NCBI GenBank assembly: GCA_050485905.1
Contig: JBJHCH010000011.1
Span: 1-47,649, forward strand
DNA: 47,649 bases
DNA from: JAWLCA01 sp050485905
GTDB taxonomy: Bacteria; Pseudomonadota; Alphaproteobacteria; Rhodobacterales; Rhodobacteraceae
Reading direction: 5' to 3'
Shown: in pieces, positions 1 to 7,194 of the stretch
Numbering within the stretch: the first letter of the stretch is position 1
Layout: every line of letters starts with the position of its first letter
Notes under the pieces: generated by a model
What the model saw: the letters and a program-made list of their open reading frames with translations, nothing else
Databases searched by the model: none
What the model was told of the DNA's origin: nothing
Translations under genes and position numbers: made by a program

Positions 1-113
1 GCGTGCTGCGCCGTGTCCTGCGCCGACTGCGCCCCGGCGGCGCCCGTCAGGGCGGCCGACAGGGCCATGATCAGCGCGGCCAGCGCCGCAAGTGCCGTCT
101 GCATCCGGTTCAT
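1..113 (-). CDS. Partial exported protein (N-terminal signal peptide only)
   Basis: The first 37 codons of a minus-strand gene run off the left edge. Reading from the ATG at 113, the product begins MNRMQTALAALAALIMALS, a short basic start followed by a long Ala/Leu/Ile hydrophobic stretch. It continues to an AGAQS-type signal peptidase I site near residue 28 and then Gln/Ala/His-rich mature sequence. This is a typical Sec signal peptide, so the mature protein should be periplasmic or secreted. The next in-frame ATG (residue 4, at 104) is an equally possible start, and no strong Shine-Dalgarno sequence is visible ahead of either. The function cannot be judged from this fragment. Confidence 0.6.
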   Translation of the reverse strand, partial: MNRMQTALAALAALIMALSAALTGAAGAQSAQDTAQH

Positions 114-596
114 CGGTGCGCGCGCGTCTCAAGAAACGGGATCATGCGGGATCCCTCCGGCGGCCCGAAGGCCGCAGCCCTAGGTATGGCGCCGCAAGCC
201 CGCTGTCGAGGGGCCGCCTGCAAGATGGCGCAAGCCGGGCCTCCGCGCCTGCCTTTTCTTGCCCGTCGATGCCGCGCGGCCGGGCGAGATCCCGAACCCC
301 AAGGCCGATCAGACCGGCTGAAAGCCCTGCTCACGGTTAAGATCAGGTAAACAGAAAATCGGAAACCTTTTCTTTTCAGGCACTTGAGATTCTGCTCACG
401 CGTGAGCAACCGTGAGCAGAGGGCCGAACCTCACGACCCATCGATCCCGGCCCGCCGGGCAGCGGATCAAGGGGGCAGGACGTCGCAAAATCGCCCGGAT
501 TCTGCCTAAACCGAGCAAAGAAGCTCTGTCACTCCTCTCTGCCAGAAGGCCCGCTGCCTCCGGGCGGCTGCCGGCGGAACCAGAGGAGCCAATGAC
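114..596. other. 483-bp intergenic region between divergent genes
   Basis: This gap separates the minus-strand exported protein from the plus-strand operon at 597. It holds copy 1 of the 58+16 bp intergenic repeat (335-420). Otherwise I see no convincing gene. Short open frames here on both strands have no recognisable protein features and overlap neighbouring signals. The AGAGGAG at 582-588 is the ribosome binding site of the gene at 597. Confidence 0.6.
335..420. repeat. Intergenic repeat, copy 1, ending in palindrome TGCTCACGCGTGAGCA
   Basis: The copy starts at GGTTAA (335-340). After exactly 58 bp it reaches a perfect 16-bp palindrome (393-408), followed by 2 bp and a third half-site CGTGAGCA (411-418). 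A fourth half-site TGCTCACG overlaps the left end (328-335). Features shared with the other copies are TTAA-N7-TAAA (337-351), AGAAAATCGGAAA, TTTTCAG and TTGAGATTC, which contains a GANTC methylation motif. Copies 2 (2340-2425) and 3 (46934-47007) keep the 58-bp offset exactly but carry different palindrome arms. The function is unknown to me. Confidence 0.85.
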
Positions 597-1079
597 ATGC
601 AGCAGGCGATTCACTCCGCGACCGCCGATCCCGCCATCGCGATCGACGGCGCGGGCATGGTCCTGTTGCGGTGGCGCAGGCGCGCATTCCTGGCGCTGGC
701 TGCCTTCGTGCTGCTCGGGCCTGCCCCCGGCCAGCTTTTCGGCCAGCACTCGCCCTGGCTGCGCGAATGGGTGATGTATTCCGGGGTTGGCGTCGGAATC
801 CCAAAGGGCGTCTTCATGGTGCACGACGAAACCGGGGCCATGGCGGCAGAATACACGCCCCTCGCAGCCGCGGGACTGGATCGGTATCCGCGCATGACGC
901 ACTATTATTTCGAGGGCCGCGTCTGGGAGCCCGCGCATATGGCCCGCTTCGCCGCGTTGCTCTGTTCCGACCTGTCGCCGGGGATGCGATTGTCATTCGC
1001 CGGACAGGTCGGCACCCGCCAGGGCTGGGCGCCCATGCCGGTCGACGACGTCTGCGCCGCCGGCGGGGTTGCGCCATGA
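597..1079 (+). CDS. Small membrane-anchored protein, unknown function
   Basis: This 160-residue protein has a basic stretch (LRWRRR, about residues 24-29) followed by one hydrophobic segment (about 30-48). The remainder is soluble and probably faces the periplasm. A single membrane anchor or uncleaved signal is the simplest topology. I recognise no domain. The mature part has aromatic and acidic patches (THYYFEGRVWEP) and one late Cys pair (about residues 108 and 152). The start is supported by AGAGGAG 8 nt upstream. Its stop overlaps the start of the HTTM gene (ATGA at 1076-1079), so the two are translationally coupled and probably work together. With HTTM and DCC proteins as partners, a role in membrane redox or lipid/quinone chemistry is possible but unproven. 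Confidence 0.8.
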   Translation: MQQAIHSATADPAIAIDGAGMVLLRWRRRAFLALAAFVLLGPAPGQLFGQHSPWLREWVMYSGVGVGIPKGVFMVHDETGAMAAEYTPLAAAGLDRYPRMTHYYFEGRVWEPAHMARFAALLCSDLSPGMRLSFAGQVGTRQGWAPMPVDDVCAAGGVAP

Positions 1080-1939
1080 GCCGGGCGCGCGACATCCTGC
1101 AAGAGATCACCACCTGGGGCCCGGATGTCGAGGGCTCGACCCGGGCCGCGGCCCTGATGCGCGCGGCGCTGGGCTGCATCGCTCTGATCCGATTTGGCGA
1201 CGAACTGGCCCCCTGGGCCGTCAACGGACCCTTCGGCCTGGTTCTGGGGGCGATCTTCTTCATTTTCGCCGTCGGCACGGTGCTGGGCGCCCGGTCAAGG
1301 CTGTCGGTGGCCGGGCTGGGCCTGACCGTCCTGCTGTTCTACGCCCTGGCAAAGGCGTATCTGGGGCCGCTCACATGGGGGCACCACCACGTCTATCTGC
1401 TGGGCGCCGCCTGCCTGTTGCTGTCCCTGACCGATTGCGGCCGGTCATTCTCGCTCGACCGGATGCGTGCCTTGGCCGAAACCTCCCCGCATCGCGCTCC
1501 AGCCGAGCACGGCATGCTCTGGGGGCAGCGGCTGATCGCCCTGCAACTCTCGGCCCTCTATTTCTGGACCGCGGTGGACAAGACCGACTGGGCCTTCGTC
1601 TCGGGCCAGCGGCTGGAACAGACCTTTGTCTGGATTCATTCGGGCCGGGCGCTTGAGATCGTGCTGCAATGGCCCGCGCTGATGGCGGCGGCGTCGGTCG
1701 CGGTGCTGGTGGTGGAATACTGGCTTGCGGTCGCGATACTCCTGCCGCGGTGGCGCAATGCCGCAGTCGTCGTGGGTCTGGCGATGCACAGCGCCTTCTA
1801 CCTGCTGCTGCCGGTCCATACCTATTCGGTGACGGTGATGGTCCTCTACCTCGCGCTTCTGGATCCCGGCGCGGTCCACCGCTTCATCGACCGGATGACG
1901 GGCCAGCGCGAGCCGGGCCAGCGAGAGTTGGGCCCGTGA
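1076..1939 (+). CDS. HTTM-domain integral membrane protein
   Basis: This 287-residue polytopic membrane protein resembles the HTTM (horizontally transferred transmembrane) family, related to vitamin-K-dependent gamma-carboxylase membrane domains. Support comes from many hydrophobic helices across about residues 22-275 and the family-like patterns AALMRAALGCIALIRFG near the start, GHHHVYLLGAACLLLSL mid-protein, and LSALYFWTAVDKTDW followed by SGQRLEQ and a VVEYWLAVAILLPRWR segment. HTTM genes are commonly followed by DCC (DUF393) thiol-oxidoreductase genes, as here. The start is the ATG inside the ATGA overlap with the preceding gene, and the stop overlaps the GTG of the DCC gene. The substrate is not known for bacterial members. 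Confidence 0.82.
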   Translation: MSRARDILQEITTWGPDVEGSTRAAALMRAALGCIALIRFGDELAPWAVNGPFGLVLGAIFFIFAVGTVLGARSRLSVAGLGLTVLLFYALAKAYLGPLTWGHHHVYLLGAACLLLSLTDCGRSFSLDRMRALAETSPHRAPAEHGMLWGQRLIALQLSALYFWTAVDKTDWAFVSGQRLEQTFVWIHSGRALEIVLQWPALMAAASVAVLVVEYWLAVAILLPRWRNAAVVVGLAMHSAFYLLLPVHTYSVTVMVLYLALLDPGAVHRFIDRMTGQREPGQRELGP

Positions 1940-2268
1940 CGCCGCTGCGCATCGTCTATGATGGCGCCTGCCCGTTCTGCGCCAGCTACGTATCGCTGAT
2001 GCGTCTGCGCGAAAGCTATGCGGTCCGCCTGATCGACGCCCGGGCCGAGCCCGGGCCGGCGGCGGCCTATGGGCTGGACCTGAATGCCGGCATGATCGTC
2101 GATCTTGATGGAAAGATCTATCATGGTGCCAGGGCCGTCGCCCTTCTGTCGCGGCTTTCGCGCGGCCCGGGGCTTCTGTCGTCAGACCGGGTTGCCGCGG
2201 CGGTCTACCCCTGGATGCGGCGCGGCCGGGCGCTGGCGCTGCGCCTGCTGGGCCGTCAGCCGCTGTGA
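1936..2268 (+). CDS. DCC-family (DUF393) thiol-disulfide oxidoreductase-like protein
   Basis: This 110-residue protein starts at GTG 1936, inside the GTGA overlap with the HTTM gene. Residues 7-15 read VYDGACPFC, the hallmark DxxCxxC (YDG.CPFC) motif that names the DCC family. The two cysteines (12 and 15) form a thioredoxin-like active site. Downstream sequence follows the family plan: a redefinition of ARAEPG, a small GHxxV-like region (GKIYHGARAVALL) and a C-terminal basic helix. The length is normal for the family. Being third in a coupled operon with an HTTM protein suggests it services thiols or disulfides of that membrane protein or its product. Copy 2 of the intergenic repeat begins 72 bp past its stop. 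Confidence 0.85.
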   Translation: MTPLRIVYDGACPFCASYVSLMRLRESYAVRLIDARAEPGPAAAYGLDLNAGMIVDLDGKIYHGARAVALLSRLSRGPGLLSSDRVAAAVYPWMRRGRALALRLLGRQPL

Positions 2269-2339
2269 CGGCGGCAGGGAAGGGGGCCGCGTTCGTGTCC
2301 CCGTAAGCCCGATCGGCCGGGTTCTGACGGCGTGAATCC

Positions 2340-2425
2340 GGTTAAAATCCGGTAAAGAAAAAATCGGAAATCGTTTGTTTTCAGCGCGTTGAGATTCTGT
2401 CCACGCGTGGACACCCGTGGACAGA
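2340..2425. repeat. Intergenic repeat, copy 2, ending in palindrome TGTCCACGCGTGGACA
   Basis: GGTTAA begins at 2340. The palindrome lies at 2398-2413, again exactly 58 bp downstream, and a third half-site CGTGGACA (2416-2423) follows after 2 bp, as in copy 1. The left part matches copy 1 in TTAA-N7-TAAA, AAAATCGGAAA, TTTTCAG and TTGAGATTC. The element lies between convergent genes and ends about 16 bp from the dapA stop codon (2441), so a dapA transcript would carry it in its 3' untranslated region. Confidence 0.85.
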
Positions 2426-2440
2426 CCCCGCGTCGCCCCC

Positions 2441-3316
2441 TCAGTTCAGCAGCCCCGCATGACGCATCGCCGCGTCGATCCGGTCCTTCACCCCGTCGCT
2501 CAGCCCCACCAGCGGCAGCCGCACCTCATCCGAACACCGCCCCAGCCGCGAAAGCCCGTACTTCGCCCCCACCAGCCCGGGTTCAAGAAAGATCGCCACA
2601 TGCAGCGGCATCAGCCGGTCCTGATAGTCCAGCGCGGCCGCATAATCCCCCGCCAGGGTCGCCGCCTGAAATTCGGCACAAAGCCGGGGCGCCACATTCG
2701 CCGTGACCGAGATACAGCCGACCCCGCCATGGGCATTGAAACCCAGCGCAGTGGCATCCTCGCCCGAAAGCTGGATGAACTCCTTCCCGCAGCTCTCGCG
2801 CTGCATCGACACCCGCTCCAGCTTTCCGGTCGCGTCCTTCACCCCCACGATCCGTGGCAGCCGGGCAAGCTCCCCCATCGTCTCGGGGCTCATGTCCACC
2901 ACCGACCGGCCCGGAATGTTGTAGATGATGATCGGCAGGCCGCAGGCATCGTGGACCGCCCGGAAATGCGCGATCAGCCCGGCCTGGGTCGGCTTGTTGT
3001 AATAGGGGGTGACCACCAGCGCGGCATCGGCGCCGACCTTCTCGGCATGGCGGATCAGCCGGATCGCCTCGGCCGTGTTGTTCGACCCCGTGCCAGCGAT
3101 CACCGGCACCCGGCCGGCCGTGGCCTTGACCACCTCCTCGACCACCCGCTCGTGCTCGGCATGGCTCAGCGTCGGGCTTTCGCCCGTGGTGCCCACCGGC
3201 ACGATCGCGCTGGAGCCTTCCGCGATCTGCCAGTCCACCAGCGCATGCAGCGTGTCGAAGTCGAGCGCGCCGTCCTTGAACGGCGTGACCAGCGCAGGCA
3301 TCGACCCCTTGAACAT
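2441..3316 (-). CDS. dapA: 4-hydroxy-tetrahydrodipicolinate synthase (DapA)
   Basis: DapA condenses pyruvate with L-aspartate-4-semialdehyde, the first committed step of lysine and meso-diaminopimelate synthesis in the cytoplasm. The 291-residue length is normal. Catalytic residues of the Schiff-base aldolase family are all visible: GTTGES at 42-47 (Thr44), Tyr106/107 in TPYYNKP, Tyr132 in YNIPGRS with Arg137, and the Schiff-base Lys160 in VGVKDATG. The start at 3316 is set by homology (MFKGSMPALVTPF) and by the AGAGGGAG ribosome site on the minus strand just upstream. A promoter fits at 3366-3394. The gene is divergent from the lytic transglycosylase, so two cell-wall-related genes share one 122-bp control region. 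Confidence 0.97.
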   Translation of the reverse strand: MFKGSMPALVTPFKDGALDFDTLHALVDWQIAEGSSAIVPVGTTGESPTLSHAEHERVVEEVVKATAGRVPVIAGTGSNNTAEAIRLIRHAEKVGADAALVVTPYYNKPTQAGLIAHFRAVHDACGLPIIIYNIPGRSVVDMSPETMGELARLPRIVGVKDATGKLERVSMQRESCGKEFIQLSGEDATALGFNAHGGVGCISVTANVAPRLCAEFQAATLAGDYAAALDYQDRLMPLHVAIFLEPGLVGAKYGLSRLGRCSDEVRLPLVGLSDGVKDRIDAAMRHAGLLN

Positions 3317-3365
3317 ATCACGCTCCCTCTTGTCGGACTGAGTCGCCCGCGGCGAAATCGCGCGG

Positions 3366-3394
3366 ACCCTAGCCGCACTGTCGGCCCTTGCCAA
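3366..3394 (-). promoter_or_regulatory. Putative sigma-70 promoter of dapA
   Basis: On the minus strand TTGGCA (3389-3394) is followed after 17 bp by TAGGGT (3366-3371). The spacing is canonical, with a one-base-off -35 box and the GC-shifted -10 box common in Rhodobacterales. A start near 3359 would give a leader of about 43 nt containing the AGAGGGAG ribosome site. Confidence 0.45.
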
Positions 3395-3403
3395 GTTTGT
3401 GTG

Positions 3404-3431
3404 TTGCGGGCGCCGGTGCCGCGGGTAGTGT
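3404..3431 (+). promoter_or_regulatory. Putative promoter of the lytic transglycosylase, implying a near-leaderless mRNA
   Basis: TTGCGG (3404-3409), a 16-bp spacer and TAGTGT (3426-3431) lie directly before the ATG at 3439, with only 7 nt between the -10 box and the start codon. No Shine-Dalgarno sequence precedes the ATG, which fits leaderless translation. The boxes are weak matches. Confidence 0.35.
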
Positions 3432-3438
3432 GCGCGCC

Positions 3439-5361
3439 ATGCGATACATCCTGCTTGCCCTGACCCTGCTCCTGCCGCTGCCGGCCGCCGCCGACACAGC
3501 CCTCACCGCCGCATTGCGAGAGGCCGCGGCCCGCGACTGGTCCGCCGCGATGGGCCACGCCGCCCGCGCCGCCGATCCCGCGCTGGCCCGCGACATCGTG
3601 GAATGGCACCGCCTGCGCGCAGGCGACGGCGACCTGGCCGAGATCACCGGCTTTCTGTCCCGCCGCCCCGACTGGCCCGGCCTCGCCTTCCTGCACCAGC
3701 GGGGCGAGGCGGCGCTGGACGGCGTGGCCGCCGATACGGTCGTCGCCTACTTCGCCAACCGCCGCCCCGTGACTGGCGCTGGCGCGCTGGCGCTGATCCG
3801 CGCCCATCGCGCGCGCGGCGAGTCCGATGCCGCACGGGCCGAGGCGCAGCGGGTCTGGCGCGAGATGCCGCTTTCGGCCGAGGTCGAGGCGGCGATCCTC
3901 GCACTGCATCTCGAAGACCTGCGCCCGTTGCACGAGGATCGGCTGGAGGCGATGCTCTGGCGCGGCGCCGTGGCGGATGCCGAACGGATGCTGCCGCGCG
4001 TGGGTTCGGGCTGGCGCGCGCTGGGCACCGCGCGCGTCGCGCTGCAAGAGCGTCGGCCGGGTGTCAACGCCCTGATCGACGCCGTCCCCGCCGGGCTGGC
4101 CGATCATCCGGGGCTCGCCTGGGACCGCTTCGCCTGGCGCATGGTTGGAAGCCTCTACGACAGCGCGGCCGAATTCCTGCTGGCGCGCTCCACCTCGACC
4201 GCCGCCCTCGGCGATCCGCAGGTCTGGGCGCCCCGTCGCGCGCTGTTGGCCCGCCGCGCCCTGCGCGAGGGCGATCCGGGCGACGCCTATCGGCTGGCTG
4301 CGAACCACTTCCTGACCGAGGGCGCGCAATTCGCCGATCTGGAGTGGCTGGCGGGATTCATCGCGCTAACGCGGCTCGACGATCCGGCCACCGCGCTGCG
4401 CCACTTTCAGGCCCTGCGCACGGCAGTGACCGCGCCGATCAGCCTTGGCCGCGCCGGCTACTGGGAGGGGCGGGCGCACGAGGCGCTGGGCGAGGCCGAG
4501 GCCGCGCTTGCCGCCTATACCTACGGGGCCGAACACCAGACGTCCTATTACGGCCTGCTGTCGGCCGAACGGGCCGGCCTGCCGATGGACCCGGCGCTTG
4601 CGGGGACTGATACGCCGGCTGACTGGCGCGGAACCAGCTTTGCCGGCTCCTCGGTCCTCGCGGCGGCCAAACTCATTCAAGCCACAGGCGATGCGGCGCT
4701 GGCGCGGCGCTTCCTCTATCATCTGGCCGAGGGAGTGCCGGATCACGAACTGGCCGCCATCGCCGATCTGGCGTTGGACTGGGGCGAGGCGAATACGGCA
4801 TTGACCATCGCCAAGCTGGCGGCAAGCCGGGGGATCATCCTGCCGCGGGCCTATTTCCCGATCACCGATCTGGCTGCGATGGATCTGCCGGTGGACCGGG
4901 AACTGGCGCTGGCCATCGCCCGGCGTGAATCCGAATTCGACCCGGCCGCGATCAGCCCCGCTGGCGCGCGCGGTCTGATGCAGGTCATGCCCGGGACCGC
5001 GCAGATGGTCGCCGACCGGCTGGGTGAGGAATATCACCTGGCCCGCCTGACGGCTGAGCCCGATTTCAACGCGCGACTCGGCGCGGCCTATCTGGCGGAG
5101 TTGCGCGAGGAGTTCGGCGCGTCGACGATCCTCGTCGCGGCGGGCTACAACGCGGGGCCGGGGCGCCCCCGGGCCTGGGTGCGCGATCTGGGCGATCCGC
5201 GCGCGCCCGACGTCGACCCTGTGGAGTGGATCGAGATGGTGCCCTTCACCGAGACGCGGAATTACATCATGCGGGTGATGGAGGCGCTGTGGATCTACCG
5301 CGCGCGGCTGTCCGGAGAGGCAGTGCCGCTGCGGCTGGTGGAGGAACTGAAGGGGCGCTGA
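3439..5361 (+). CDS. slt: Soluble lytic murein transglycosylase (Slt70-like)
   Basis: This 640-residue periplasmic enzyme cleaves the MurNAc-GlcNAc bond of peptidoglycan with formation of 1,6-anhydroMurNAc. An N-terminal signal peptide (about residues 1-19, MRYILLALTLLLPLPAAAD) is followed by a long Ala/Arg-rich alpha-helical superhelix domain (about 20-470) typical of Slt70. The C-terminal SLT domain (about 480-620) shows IARRESEFDP with catalytic Glu497, then GARGLMQVMPGTA and AAGYNAGPGRP, all family signatures. Length matches E. coli Slt70. The start follows the signal peptide, and no ribosome site is visible because the predicted promoter lies immediately upstream. It is divergent from dapA, whose product feeds the meso-diaminopimelate of the same polymer. 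Confidence 0.93.
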   Translation: MRYILLALTLLLPLPAAADTALTAALREAAARDWSAAMGHAARAADPALARDIVEWHRLRAGDGDLAEITGFLSRRPDWPGLAFLHQRGEAALDGVAADTVVAYFANRRPVTGAGALALIRAHRARGESDAARAEAQRVWREMPLSAEVEAAILALHLEDLRPLHEDRLEAMLWRGAVADAERMLPRVGSGWRALGTARVALQERRPGVNALIDAVPAGLADHPGLAWDRFAWRMVGSLYDSAAEFLLARSTSTAALGDPQVWAPRRALLARRALREGDPGDAYRLAANHFLTEGAQFADLEWLAGFIALTRLDDPATALRHFQALRTAVTAPISLGRAGYWEGRAHEALGEAEAALAAYTYGAEHQTSYYGLLSAERAGLPMDPALAGTDTPADWRGTSFAGSSVLAAAKLIQATGDAALARRFLYHLAEGVPDHELAAIADLALDWGEANTALTIAKLAASRGIILPRAYFPITDLAAMDLPVDRELALAIARRESEFDPAAISPAGARGLMQVMPGTAQMVADRLGEEYHLARLTAEPDFNARLGAAYLAELREEFGASTILVAAGYNAGPGRPRAWVRDLGDPRAPDVDPVEWIEMVPFTETRNYIMRVMEALWIYRARLSGEAVPLRLVEELKGR

Positions 5362-5371
5362 CCCCGCCGCC

Positions 5372-5399
5372 TTGCCCTGCGCCGCTGCGGGTGTAGGCT
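5372..5399 (+). promoter_or_regulatory. Putative promoter of the patatin-like gene
   Basis: TTGCCC (5372-5377), a 16-bp spacer and TAGGCT (5394-5399) lie in the 69-bp gap before the patatin-like gene. Its AAGGAG ribosome site is at 5417-5422. The boxes fit the TAGGNT pattern seen upstream of dapA. Confidence 0.35.
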
Positions 5400-5430
5400 G
5401 CCGCCAGCCGATCCGTGAAGGAGAACCCGC

Positions 5431-7179
5431 ATGGACGCCCCCGAAAAGCGCTGCGATCTGGTCATGAAGGGCGGGATCACCAGCGGCGTCGTCTATCCGA
5501 TGGCGGTTGTGGAACTGGCGCGCGCCTATCGGTTCCAGAACATCGGCGGCACCTCTGCCGGGGCCATTGCGGCGGTGATCACGGCAGCGGCCGAGCACGG
5601 ACGCGACAGGGGCGGGTTCGACAAGGTGGCGAAACTGCCCGAAGACCTGTCGCGCAACCTGCTGGAGAAGTTCCAGCCGGTGCCCAAGCTGAAACCGCTG
5701 TTCGACCTGTTGGTTGCCTCGCTTGATGGCGGACGGATGCGTCTGCCGCTTGCGCTGCTCCGCGGTTACGCCAGCGATGCCGTTCTGGGTGCAGCGCTAG
5801 GCGCGGCGATCTTCCTTCTAGCGCTTTACGCGGGTTCGGCGGGATTTGCGGTGCTCGGGCTGCTGGTGCTGGTCCTCGGCGCCATTGCGATGGCCGGCCG
5901 CGCGGCATTGCGGCAGGCGACCGAGGATCTGCCCGCGAATGACTACGGCATGTGCACCGGGCTGACCCAGCCCGGCGCAAAGGGCCCGGCGCTGACCGAC
6001 TGGATGTGCCGCACCATCGACGATGTGGCCGGGCTGGGACCGGGCGAGGGGCCGCTGACCATACGCCATCTGCACGACCGCGGCATCCGGACGCGGACGG
6101 TGACGACAGACATCACGACCCACCGCCCCTTTGCCCTGCCGATGGGGAACAACTACCACGCCTTTTCGGAAAGCGAGTTCCGCCGCCTTTTCCCGGCCTA
6201 TGTCGTCGATCACATGATCGCCCATTCCGCCCCGGTTCCCGCGCATTGGGGCGACGATGCGGGCGATCTGCACTACTTCCGCTCTGACGCGCTGCCGGTT
6301 GTAGTGCTGGCGCGGATGAGCCTCAGCTTTCCGGGGCTCATCTCGGCCGTGCCGCTGCACCGGATCGACTACACGCTGATGCACCCGGACGCGAAGGCCC
6401 GGCGCCGGCGCTGCCTGTTTTCCGACGGCGGCATCTCGTCCAACTTCCCCGTCCATTTCTTCGATTGCTTCCTGCCGCAGACGCCTACCTTCGGCATTGC
6501 CCTGGCCGAGATGGACCCGATGCGGGTGCGCCCGGGAAGCGCCGATGACGGGCGTGTGCGGTTGCCGACCGATGCGGGGCGCGGGCGGCTGCTGCCGACG
6601 CGGCCGTTCAGCGGGATGGGCAGCTTCGCGATGGCCTTGTTCAACGCCGCCAAGGACTGGCAGGATTCGCTGCAATCCATCCTTCCGGGCTACCGCGAGC
6701 GGATCGTGACCGTGAGCCTGCTGCCGGACGAGGGCGGGTTGAACCTGAACATGCCCGAGGAGACGATAGCCGATCTGTCGATGTTGGGGCAGCGCGCCGG
6801 GTCGGAGATCGTGGGCAGCTTCGATCTGAACGAGCATCGCTGGCGCCGTTATCTGGTCGAACTGCGCGGCATCGACCAGTTGCTGCGTGACTTCTCGCAG
6901 TCCTGGTACCGGACCGATGTGCAGCCGGGGGCGCATCCTTATCCGGAGCTTGCCTCGGCCTATGCGCCGCAGTCGTTCAAGAAGCTGTCGCGCGAGCAGC
7001 GGGATCTGCTGAAATCCAAGGCCGAGCGGATCGCGGAACTGGGCCGCGAACTGGCCGCCGACCCGCCGCTGGCCGATGGCGCGTTGCCGCGCAGCCGGTC
7101 GCGGGTGCGCAATATCGCCGAGATGGACGATTGGGACGGCATGCCCCCGCCCGAGGACGAGGACACTGCCGATGTGTGA
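5431..7179 (+). CDS. Patatin-like phospholipase with central membrane segment
   Basis: This 582-residue protein has a patatin (Ser-Asp dyad) lipase fold. The oxyanion-hole segment MKGGITSGVVYP (about 12-23) and the nucleophile elbow GGTSAGA (39-45, Ser42) are present. The catalytic Asp lies in SDGGISSNFP (Asp332). Between them two closely spaced hydrophobic stretches (about 117-152) would anchor it in the membrane, so it is probably an inner-membrane acyl hydrolase facing the cytoplasm. The C-terminal part is rich in Arg/Glu and ends acidic. A good AAGGAG ribosome site supports the start. It is convergent with the dehydratase gene, leaving only 15 bp between them. The lipid substrate is unknown. 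Confidence 0.9.
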   Translation: MDAPEKRCDLVMKGGITSGVVYPMAVVELARAYRFQNIGGTSAGAIAAVITAAAEHGRDRGGFDKVAKLPEDLSRNLLEKFQPVPKLKPLFDLLVASLDGGRMRLPLALLRGYASDAVLGAALGAAIFLLALYAGSAGFAVLGLLVLVLGAIAMAGRAALRQATEDLPANDYGMCTGLTQPGAKGPALTDWMCRTIDDVAGLGPGEGPLTIRHLHDRGIRTRTVTTDITTHRPFALPMGNNYHAFSESEFRRLFPAYVVDHMIAHSAPVPAHWGDDAGDLHYFRSDALPVVVLARMSLSFPGLISAVPLHRIDYTLMHPDAKARRRRCLFSDGGISSNFPVHFFDCFLPQTPTFGIALAEMDPMRVRPGSADDGRVRLPTDAGRGRLLPTRPFSGMGSFAMALFNAAKDWQDSLQSILPGYRERIVTVSLLPDEGGLNLNMPEETIADLSMLGQRAGSEIVGSFDLNEHRWRRYLVELRGIDQLLRDFSQSWYRTDVQPGAHPYPELASAYAPQSFKKLSREQRDLLKSKAERIAELGRELAADPPLADGALPRSRSRVRNIAEMDDWDGMPPPEDEDTADV

Positions 7180-7194
7180 CGAAACACCCGCGCG

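Noticed and set aside
393..408. The palindrome as a chromosomal parS site
   Set aside because: It resembles parS (TGTTTCACGTGAAACA) in length and TGT...ACA ends, but the core is CACGCGTG rather than CACGTG and two positions vary freely between copies. No parAB is nearby.
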